Shown here: piece by piece, positions 32,527-40,000 of the stretch
Layout of the letters: the number at the start of each line of letters is the position of its first letter
Numbering within the stretch: the first letter of the stretch is position 1
From: an uncultured Pelagibacteraceae bacterium
GTDB lineage: Bacteria > Pseudomonadota > Alphaproteobacteria > Pelagibacterales > Pelagibacteraceae
Length of the DNA stretch: 40,000 nucleotides
Assembly (NCBI GenBank): GCA_902526595.1
Contig: CABZLO010000006.1
Coordinates: 1-40,000, forward strand
Direction of reading: 5' to 3'
Position numbers and translations under genes: made by a program
The notes under the pieces: model-generated
Told to the model about the DNA's origin: nothing
Seen by the model: only the letters and a program-made list of their open reading frames with translations
Database searches by the model: none

Positions 32527-33738
32527 ATGAAAACTGTAGTACTTAAATTTGGTGGAACTTCTGTTGGTAATATCGATAGAATTAAAAAAGTATGTAAAAT
32601 TATAGCTTTTTATAAAAAGAAAAAATATAAGGTGGTTGTAATTTCTTCTGCTATGAGTGGAGTTACTAATGATCTTGTTAATAAATCAAAGTCAATTAGT
32701 AACGACTTTGATTTGGCAGAATATGACGCACTATTATCTACCGGTGAACAAGTTTCTTGTGCGCTTATAGCAGGCAGATTGAAACATATTGGGTTAGAGT
32801 CCAGATCTTGGTTATCCTGGCAGTTACCTATTGTTACAGAAGGTAACTACTCAAGCGCTAGAATAAATAAAATAAATATTGGTGAATTGAATAAATATAT
32901 TAAAAGTGGCGGTATTCCAATTGTCACTGGTTTTCAAGGTATTAATAAAAATTATAGAATAACTACTATTGGTAGAAGTGGATCTGACGCAACAGCAATA
33001 ATGTTAGCTAAATATATTAAAGCCGATGAATGTATAATATTTACTGATGTAGAAGGTATTTATACCACTGATCCACGTCAGCATAAAAAAGCAAAAAAAA
33101 TTAAAAAAATTTTTTATGATGAGATGCTTGAAATGGCCTCATTAGGTTCAAAAGTAATGCAACCAACTTCAATTCAAGATGCAAAGTTGAACAAAATAGA
33201 TATAAAAGTTAAATCCTCTTTTACTTCTAAGTCAGGAACTTTAATTACAAATTCTAAAAAATCATTTAGTGATCAAATAATAACTGGTATCTCATCAACA
33301 AAAAATGATGCGAAAATTACAATAGTTGGTGTTAAAGATAGACCTGGAGTTGCTGCATCAATTTTTGAACCATTATCTAAAAATCTAATTAATGTTGATA
33401 TGGTTGTTCAAAATATCTCTCAAAATGGGAACAATACTGATTTGACTTTTACAATTAAATCTGAGGACCTTAAAAAAACTCAAAAGCTGATAAAAGAAAA
33501 CAAAAGAATTACATATAAAAAATTGTCTTTTGATAGAAATGTATCTAAAGTTTCAATAATTGGTGTTGGAATGATTACAACACCAGGAATAACTTACAGA
33601 ATGTTCCAAGCTTTGGCATCAAAAAAAATAAATATTTTAGTTATTTCAACATCTGAAATTAAAATTTCAGTTTTAGTATCAGCAAAACATGTTAAAAAAG
33701 CGATAGCATCTTTGCATAAAGAATTTAAATTAGATTAA
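32527..33738 (+). CDS. lysC: Aspartate kinase
   Basis: LysC phosphorylates aspartate, the entry to lysine, threonine and methionine synthesis. The 403 residues comprise a kinase domain (KFGGTSVG at 8-15, STGEQVSCALIA near 76, FTDVEGIYTTDPR near 175) and two C-terminal ACT domains (VGVKDRPGVAASIF near 272 and IIGVGMITTPGITYRMFQAL near 342). The layout is the usual monofunctional, feedback-sensitive type. It is followed after 4 nt by ispG. Confidence 0.96.
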   Translation: MKTVVLKFGGTSVGNIDRIKKVCKIIAFYKKKKYKVVVISSAMSGVTNDLVNKSKSISNDFDLAEYDALLSTGEQVSCALIAGRLKHIGLESRSWLSWQLPIVTEGNYSSARINKINIGELNKYIKSGGIPIVTGFQGINKNYRITTIGRSGSDATAIMLAKYIKADECIIFTDVEGIYTTDPRQHKKAKKIKKIFYDEMLEMASLGSKVMQPTSIQDAKLNKIDIKVKSSFTSKSGTLITNSKKSFSDQIITGISSTKNDAKITIVGVKDRPGVAASIFEPLSKNLINVDMVVQNISQNGNNTDLTFTIKSEDLKKTQKLIKENKRITYKKLSFDRNVSKVSIIGVGMITTPGITYRMFQALASKKINILVISTSEIKISVLVSAKHVKKAIASLHKEFKLD

Positions 33739-33742
33739 TTAA

Positions 33743-34837
33743 ATGAGTGTTAGGCCATTTAGAGATATCAACAGAAGAAAAACAAAAGTAATAAATGTTG
33801 GCGATGTTAAAATTGGGGGGGATAACCCAATTTCAGTTCAATCAATGACCAATACCTTAACAACTGATATTAAAGCAACAATAAATCAAATTAATGACAT
33901 TGCAGAGGAAGGTGCTGATATAGTTAGAGTTTCGTGCCCAGATGTAGAATCAACTAAAGCACTTAAAGAAATAGTTAAACATGTATCTATTCCAGTAGTA
34001 GCAGATATTCATTTTCATTATAAAAGGGCAATCGAAGCAGCTGAAAATGGAGCTAAATGTTTAAGAATAAATCCTGGGAATATTGGTGAGGAGTCAAAAA
34101 TTCATGATGTTCTTAGTGCTGCAAAGAATAATGGTTGCTCGGTTAGAATTGGAGTAAATGCTGGATCATTAGAAAAAGATATATTAGATAAATTTAAAGA
34201 ACCTTGTCCTGAAGCTCTTGTTGAAAGCGCTTTACGAAACATAAAAATATTAGAAGATAAAGATTTTTTTAATTTTAAGATAAGTGTTAAGTCCTCTGAT
34301 GTTTTTTTATCAATTGGAGCTTACAGACAATTATCAAAAGTATGTGATTATCCTCTCCATTTAGGCATTACTGAGGCTGGGAGTTTTGTATCTGGAAGTA
34401 TAAAGTCTTCTATAGGACTTGGAAGTCTCTTAATGGATGGAATTGGAGATACAATAAGGATTTCGTTATCAGATAATCCCACAAAAGAAGTTGCAATAGG
34501 AAATGAAATTCTAAAATCGTTAAATCTAAGAAATAGGGGTGTTAAAATTATATCTTGCCCCTCTTGTGCAAGACAAGCTTTTCAAGTAATTCAAACTGTC
34601 AAAATATTAGAGAAAAAACTATCTCATATAAAAACACCTATAACTCTCTCAATAATAGGATGTGTTGTAAATGGTCCAGGAGAAGCAGCTATGACAGACA
34701 TAGGTATTACTGGAGGTGGAAAAGGTACTAATATGCTTTATTTGTCTGGAGTGCAAAATGAAAAGGTTTTGACTAAAGATATTATTGAAAAAGTTGTTTC
34801 AGAAGTTGAAAAAAAAGCATCTGAGCAAGAAAATTAA
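33743..34837 (+). CDS. ispG: 4-hydroxy-3-methylbut-2-en-1-yl diphosphate synthase
   Basis: IspG (GcpE) is a [4Fe-4S] enzyme of the non-mevalonate isoprenoid pathway. The 364-residue protein has [21 protein letters not shown] and the TIM barrel, followed by the cluster domain with CPSCARQAF near 270 and [10 protein letters not shown] near 305, which supplies the third cysteine and the glutamate ligand. Length is close to the E. coli protein (372). It sits between lysC (4 nt) and prfA (3 nt). Confidence 0.96.
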   Translation: MSVRPFRDINRRKTKVINVGDVKIGGDNPISVQSMTNTLTTDIKATINQINDIAEEGADIVRVSCPDVESTKALKEIVKHVSIPVVADIHFHYKRAIEAAENGAKCLRINPGNIGEESKIHDVLSAAKNNGCSVRIGVNAGSLEKDILDKFKEPCPEALVESALRNIKILEDKDFFNFKISVKSSDVFLSIGAYRQLSKVCDYPLHLGITEAGSFVSGSIKSSIGLGSLLMDGIGDTIRISLSDNPTKEVAIGNEILKSLNLRNRGVKIISCPSCARQAFQVIQTVKILEKKLSHIKTPITLSIIGCVVNGPGEAAMTDIGITGGGKGTNMLYLSGVQNEKVLTKDIIEKVVSEVEKKASEQEN

Positions 34838-34840
34838 AAA

Positions 34841-35917
34841 ATGATACCCAATAAAACAATTGAAGAACTTATATTAAGGCATTCTGCATTAGAAAAAGAT
34901 TTATCCTCTGGAACTATAGATAAAAAGTCATTTGCAGAAAAATCAAAAGAATATTCAGATGTAAATGAAATTATTCAATATGCAAAAAAATATATTTCAT
35001 TTCATGATGATAAGAAAGAATTAGAAAAAATATTGAACGATAATTCATCAGACGAAGAGTTAAAAAATATGGCTGAAACTGAATTAAGTGATTTACAAAT
35101 GCAACATGAGACAAATGAAAAAAAATTAAAATTATTTTTACTACCAAAAGATGAAGCAGATAAAAAAAATGCTATTATTGAAATAAGAGCAGGTACAGGT
35201 GGATTAGAAGCAAGTTTATTTGCATCTGATCTTTTTAAAATGTATGAAAAAGTAAGTCATAAAAAAAAATGGACCTTAGAACTTATTTCAATTTCAAGAA
35301 GTGATGCTGGTGGCTTAAAAGAAGTTATAGCTTCAATTAAAGGTACCAATATTTATTCAACACTTAAATATGAAAGTGGAGTTCATCGAGTACAAAGAGT
35401 TCCTGATACTGAAACTCAAGGAAGAGTTCATACATCAGCAGCAACCGTTGCTGTATTACCTGAGGCAGAGGAAGTTGATTTAAAGATAAACGATTCAGAT
35501 TTAAGAATAGACGTATTTCGGGCTGGTGGACCTGGAGGGCAATCAGTAAATACTACTGACAGTGCTGTAAGAATAACTCATATTCCTACTGGATTATCTG
35601 TATCTCAACAGGATGAAAAATCACAACATAAAAATAAAGCAAAAGGAATGAAAATACTGAGAGCACGTTTATATGAGTTAGAGAGATTTAGAATAGATCA
35701 AGAAAGATCAATAGATCGTAAAACTAAAATTGGGACTGGAGATAGGTCAGAACGTATCAGAACTTATAATTTTCCACAAGGAAGAGTGACTGATCACAGA
35801 ATTAACTTAACACTACATAGATTAGAAGAATTTTTAGAAGGTGAAGCCTTTGACGAGATGATTGAGTCATTAACCTTACAGGCTCAAGAAGAGAGTTTAA
35901 GTAATTTAAAACAATGA
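34841..35917 (+). CDS. prfA: Peptide chain release factor 1
   Basis: RF1 ends translation at UAA and UAG. The 358-residue protein has the RF1-type codon-recognition tripeptide PDT (188-190) in [11 protein letters not shown] and the catalytic GGQ at 232-234 ([10 protein letters not shown]). Length matches the family. The next gene, prmC, encodes the enzyme that methylates the GGQ glutamine, and the two overlap by 4 nt (ATGA), the usual coupling. Confidence 0.97.
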   Translation: MIPNKTIEELILRHSALEKDLSSGTIDKKSFAEKSKEYSDVNEIIQYAKKYISFHDDKKELEKILNDNSSDEELKNMAETELSDLQMQHETNEKKLKLFLLPKDEADKKNAIIEIRAGTGGLEASLFASDLFKMYEKVSHKKKWTLELISISRSDAGGLKEVIASIKGTNIYSTLKYESGVHRVQRVPDTETQGRVHTSAATVAVLPEAEEVDLKINDSDLRIDVFRAGGPGGQSVNTTDSAVRITHIPTGLSVSQQDEKSQHKNKAKGMKILRARLYELERFRIDQERSIDRKTKIGTGDRSERIRTYNFPQGRVTDHRINLTLHRLEEFLEGEAFDEMIESLTLQAQEESLSNLKQ

Positions 35918-36756
35918 ATATTAATTCAGCAATTATTCAGGGTGCAAAAGATTTAAAAGATAGGTTTATTAAAAACCCACTTTTAGATTCTGAGATACTA
36001 ATGACGCAGGCAATTCAGAAAGACAGAAAATATATTTTGGTTAATTCTAAAAAAGATCTTAATAAAAAAGATTTAAATACTTTTCAAAAGTTGATAAAGA
36101 AACGTTCAATTGGAAAACCTATTGCTTATTTAATAAAAAAAAAATTTTTTTGGAACTCAGAATTTATTGTATCAGAAGACACTTTGATACCTCGACCAGA
36201 TACAGAATTAGTTATTGAAATTGTTTTAGCTTTAACTGCTAATAAAAAGAAATTAAATATATTAGAGATTGGTGTTGGATCAGGATGTATACTTTTATCA
36301 ATTTTAAAAGAGAGAAAAAGTTTTTATGGAACAGGAATTGATATAAGCAAAAGTTGTATAAATATAAGTAAATTAAACGCTATTAAGCTTAAAGTAAGCT
36401 CCAAACTAAAATTATATGAATCAGATGTTGACAAATTCACTCTGGGCAAATATGATTTAATTATATCTAATCCTCCATATATTAAAAAAACAAATTTGAA
36501 ATATTTGGAAAGAGATGTTGCTAAGTTTGAGCCAAAACTAGCTTTAGACGGTGGATTGGATGGTTTATCAGCAATCAGACAAGTAATTAAAAAATCTTCT
36601 GAACTGATTAAAAAAAATGGTAGGCTTGTTATAGAGATAGGTTTTGATCAAAAAATGAAAGTAATTAGTTTACTAAAAAAAGAAGGATTTTATATTAATG
36701 AAACAAACAAAGATCTTGGTTATAACGATCGATGTATAGTCTGTACAAAAAATTAG
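35914..36756 (+). CDS. prmC: Release factor glutamine methyltransferase
   Basis: PrmC (HemK) uses SAM to methylate the glutamine of the GGQ loop in release factors. The 280-residue protein has an N-terminal helical domain, the substrate motif LIPRPDTE (91-98), the SAM-binding [12 protein letters not shown] (118-129) and the catalytic NPPY at 186-189. It overlaps prfA by 4 nt. Confidence 0.96.
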   Translation: MNINSAIIQGAKDLKDRFIKNPLLDSEILMTQAIQKDRKYILVNSKKDLNKKDLNTFQKLIKKRSIGKPIAYLIKKKFFWNSEFIVSEDTLIPRPDTELVIEIVLALTANKKKLNILEIGVGSGCILLSILKERKSFYGTGIDISKSCINISKLNAIKLKVSSKLKLYESDVDKFTLGKYDLIISNPPYIKKTNLKYLERDVAKFEPKLALDGGLDGLSAIRQVIKKSSELIKKNGRLVIEIGFDQKMKVISLLKKEGFYINETNKDLGYNDRCIVCTKN

Positions 36757-36769
36757 TTTTTAAGAAGTC

Positions 36770-37210
36770 ATGGTAACATTTAGAAATAATAATAATAATA
36801 GAAGAAATAATTTTAGAAGAAATGATAGAAATTTCAAATCAAATGGAGATAGACCAAAATTTGGATCAAATTTCTCCAATAATGAAAATTTTAAAAGAAA
36901 AGCTCCTGGTAGAAATAACCATAATGCACCAAAATTGATTGAAAAATATAATGATCTAGCGAGGGAAGCCTCTTCAAATGGTGATAAAATTTTATCTGAA
37001 AATTATCTTCAACACGCCGATCATTTCACAAGAGTTTTGAATGAAAGAGAAAGCATCAGAAGAGAGAGATTTTCTGAAAATAAAAGTGAGGAGAATGTTG
37101 ATAATTCAGAGGAAACTAAGACAAAAAATGAAGAATTTTCGAAAAATAATTTAGCCAATTTATCAAAAAATGAAAACGAGGAAGAAAAAGTTTCAGAGCC
37201 TCAAGTTTAG
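36770..37210 (+). CDS. DUF4167 domain protein, Asn/Arg-rich N-terminus
   Basis: A 146-residue protein of the alphaproteobacterial DUF4167 family, function unknown. The N-terminal 45 residues are Asn- and Arg-rich, low in complexity and probably bind RNA or are disordered. The conserved core is KLIEKYNDLAREA followed by GDKILSENYLQHADHF (about 55-90). The tail is acidic. Position after prmC is the norm in alphaproteobacteria. It ends 4 nt from the convergent M23 peptidase gene. Confidence 0.87.
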   Translation: MVTFRNNNNNRRNNFRRNDRNFKSNGDRPKFGSNFSNNENFKRKAPGRNNHNAPKLIEKYNDLAREASSNGDKILSENYLQHADHFTRVLNERESIRRERFSENKSEENVDNSEETKTKNEEFSKNNLANLSKNENEEEKVSEPQV

Positions 37211-37214
37211 ATCA

Positions 37215-38507
37215 TTAGTTTAATCCTATAATTTTTTCAGATTTTAAAACATCTAATTTGATTTTTTTAGTCTCAAAAATTTTTCTTTCTTTACCTTTTA
37301 AAATTTTTCCAGAAGGCAGCTTTAGTTTTTGAGAATTCACTTTTTTCCCATTAACTATAACTTCGTAGTGCAAATGAGGGCCAGTTGATTTCCCTGTTGA
37401 TCCTACGTAACCTATAGTTTGACCTTGTTTAACTCTTACTCCAGTTTTAATTCCACGGGCAAATTTTGACATATGAGCATAAATAGTTTGATAGGTTGAA
37501 TTATGTTTTATTTTAACACAATTTCCTCCACCACCACACCATCCAACTTTTTTTACTATCCCATCTCCTGACGCCATGATTGGAGTTCCCATTGGTGCAG
37601 CAAAATCAGTCCCTCTATGCATTTTATTAAATCCATCTATAGGATGTTTTCTCATTCCAAAAGGAGATGAAAGTCTAGCTCCATTTATTGGAGTCTTCAT
37701 TAATGCTTTTTTAACACTTTTACCATTTTTGTCGTAATGGCCTTCACTACCATCATTATCAAAATAATATAAACTATTATCTTGACCACTAAGTTTTAAA
37801 TTAGCAAAAAGAATTTCTCCTGTTTCAATTATCTCATTTTTTTCGTTAAAGAATATTTCATACATAATTTGAAATTTATCTTGTTTCCTAATATCTCTTT
37901 GAAAATCTACTTGAAATCCATAAATTCTTGCAAACTCAATTATTGTATTAGCTGGAATACTCTCATCAGTCGCAGACTTGTAAAGACTTTGTAATATTAT
38001 ATTTTCCTTATATACTATTTTCTTATTTAGTTTTATTGATAAAATTTCTTCATTAAATTTATCATTCTCAATGTTTCTTTTTAAAAATATTTTTTGAGTA
38101 TTTGAAGTTTGATATACAAATTCAATAATTTTATTATTTGTTTTATCTAAATTAAATTGAATAGTTTGTTTCGTGTTTAATTTATTTAGGTTAATTTTAT
38201 CTTTAAGGGAGTTTTTTATCTTAATGATTTCTTTTTTTTCAATAGAGTAGCCCTCTAAAATTTTGTCAAAAGTTTCACCAGACTTAATTTTATGTTTAAT
38301 TTTTTTATACTTAGGCTCAAGTTTATCAACTAAGTGATTTAATGTTTTTTTAAAATAAATATTATCAATAAAATTATTATATGCTTGGATCTTATTATTT
38401 TTTTTAAAATTAAAATAACTTGTTGAAACAACAGTTATTATAATTAAAAAAATTAGACCTAAAATCTGAATATTTTTTTTTATTTTGTTTTTTATATTTT
38501 TAAGCAT
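37215..38507 (-). CDS. M23 family metallopeptidase (cell-wall endopeptidase)
   Basis: The 430-residue envelope protein has an N-terminal membrane helix (about 13-32, LGLIFLIIITVVSTSYF). A LysM- or OapA-like segment follows (IKSGETFDKILEGYSI, about 70-85), then a C-terminal peptidase M23 domain. Zinc ligands are in HRGTDFAAP (H-x-x-x-D) and HLHYE near 393, with a further histidine in YAHMSKF. This is the MepM/NlpD type that cuts peptidoglycan cross-links. All ligands are present, so it is probably active rather than an NlpD/EnvC-like activator. It is transcribed away from the rRNA operon. Confidence 0.92.
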   Translation of the reverse strand: MLKNIKNKIKKNIQILGLIFLIIITVVSTSYFNFKKNNKIQAYNNFIDNIYFKKTLNHLVDKLEPKYKKIKHKIKSGETFDKILEGYSIEKKEIIKIKNSLKDKINLNKLNTKQTIQFNLDKTNNKIIEFVYQTSNTQKIFLKRNIENDKFNEEILSIKLNKKIVYKENIILQSLYKSATDESIPANTIIEFARIYGFQVDFQRDIRKQDKFQIMYEIFFNEKNEIIETGEILFANLKLSGQDNSLYYFDNDGSEGHYDKNGKSVKKALMKTPINGARLSSPFGMRKHPIDGFNKMHRGTDFAAPMGTPIMASGDGIVKKVGWCGGGGNCVKIKHNSTYQTIYAHMSKFARGIKTGVRVKQGQTIGYVGSTGKSTGPHLHYEVIVNGKKVNSQKLKLPSGKILKGKERKIFETKKIKLDVLKSEKIIGLN

Positions 38508-38609
38508 TTGAAAATGAATAGGTCACAATTATTAGTTTAGAGAAACCCAAAAATCAAAAAAAACCCTTGAAAATTAGACATTTTAGTACAAATTTTTAAT
38601 GTTAAATGC

Positions 38610-38637
38610 TTGATTTCCTATTATTTTAGCCTATAAG
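38610..38637 (+). promoter_or_regulatory. Putative rRNA operon promoter
   Basis: TTGATT at 38610-38615 and TATAAG at 38632-38637 are 16 bp apart. Transcription would begin near 38644, giving a leader of about 200 nt before the 16S gene, a usual size for bacterial rrn leaders. Confidence 0.55.
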
Positions 38638-38689
38638 CACTGAACTTTCTCAGTAAAATTATTGTTAACACAATAAATAAGTGAGGATT

Positions 38690-38710
38690 ATTGAGCCTTT
38701 TTTGCTCAAT
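38690..38710 (+). repeat. Hairpin in the rRNA leader, ATTGAGC / GCTCAAT
   Basis: A 7-bp perfect inverted repeat with a CTTTTTT loop. The 3' arm and following bases (TGCTCAATTAGC) loosely recall a boxA antitermination site. It is not followed by a T-run, so it is not a terminator. Confidence 0.5.
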
Positions 38711-38741
38711 TAGCTATTTAAAAAGTAAAAATTTAAGAAGA

Positions 38742-38787
38742 GAAGTGTGGACGGTTAAGGTTACCAAAAATTTGTCGTACACACTTC
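38742..38787 (+). repeat. Hairpin in the rRNA leader, GAAGTGTG / CACACTTC
   Basis: An 8-bp perfect inverted repeat (38742-38749 with 38780-38787) enclosing 30 nt. It probably folds in the pre-16S leader; a role in processing is inferred from position only. Confidence 0.55.
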
Positions 38788-38793
38788 AACATC

Positions 38794-38821
38794 ATATAAA
38801 TTTTATTCTTAGAATTTATAT
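38794..38821 (+). repeat. Hairpin in the rRNA leader, ATATAAATT / AATTTATAT
   Basis: A 9-bp perfect inverted repeat (38794-38802 with 38813-38821) with a 10-nt loop, ending about 25 nt before the 16S 5' end. It may be part of the RNase III processing region. Confidence 0.55.
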
Positions 38822-38845
38822 GGAAGCTAGTGTGCGCCGTTTTTA

Positions 38846-40000
<1,155 letters not shown>

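Larger units (their letters stand above)
38508..38845. other. Gene-free region between the M23 peptidase and 16S rRNA
   Basis: This stretch of 338 bases has no plausible protein gene. It holds the upstream region of the M23 peptidase (weak minus-strand TTGATT with TAATAA at 17-bp spacing), a good plus-strand promoter at 38610-38637, three hairpins listed separately, and the rest of the rRNA leader. Confidence 0.7.

Noticed and set aside
38690-38710. The ATTGAGC/GCTCAAT hairpin as an intrinsic terminator
   Set aside because: The T-rich part is in the loop, not after the stem, and the position between rRNA promoter and gene argues against termination.

Overview
The window is a very AT-rich, densely packed stretch of a SAR11 (Pelagibacterales) chromosome. 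The clearest evidence is the partial 16S rRNA gene at the right edge. It is alphaproteobacterial and carries the helix around 39255-39275 (GGGGAAGAAAATGACTGTA) used as the SAR11 signature; as I remember it, the sequence fits subclade Ia. Supporting evidence is the A/T-biased codon use, gene junctions that overlap or nearly touch, a tandem glycine riboswitch in front of malate synthase, and a GcrA regulator.

Layout. At 2-2383 lie the end of an unidentified gene, a phage-like PD-(D/E)XK nuclease and an exonuclease I homologue; thioredoxin follows (2418-2735). From 15150 down to 2732 the minus strand holds 14 genes with no gap over 18 nt: rnd, kdsD/kpsF, lptC, lptB, aroA, cmk, rpsA, ihfB, pyrF, trpF, trpB, trpA, accD, folC. 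They cover LPS export and KDO synthesis, aromatic amino acids, nucleotides, translation, fatty acids and folate. Divergent from rnd is an NDUFA9-like protein, facing gcrA. Then come argD-argF, facing a membrane-anchored cytochrome c; kdsB-pheA; the SRP RNA followed directly by dnaX-ybaB-recR; and glcB with its riboswitch. Next are accA facing secA, then argJ, a DUF1178 zinc ribbon facing ubiG, lysC-ispG-prfA-prmC-DUF4167, and an M23 peptidase. The rRNA promoter and leader precede the 16S gene, which runs off the edge.

How the genes work together. Nearly everything is housekeeping. AccA and AccD are the two halves of the carboxyltransferase. ArgJ, ArgD and ArgF serve arginine synthesis. KdsD, KdsB, LptB and LptC serve LPS assembly. 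PrmC modifies the GGQ loop of PrfA. SRP RNA and SecA serve protein export. GlcB is wired to glycine by the riboswitch.

Most notable points: a nine-A run in dnaX followed at once by a -1-frame stop, placed where a short gamma form would be made; a cytidylate kinase whose Walker A lysine is alanine; jointly divergent TrpF/TrpB/TrpA, with Asp at the catalytic Glu of TrpB; a predicted membrane helix added to the end of AccA; an altered zinc ribbon in AccD; absence of lptA between lptC and lptB; and all seven convergent gene pairs abutting or overlapping with no room for terminators. No CRISPR array, insertion sequence, integrase or tRNA was seen. I found no convincing wholly new multi-gene system.
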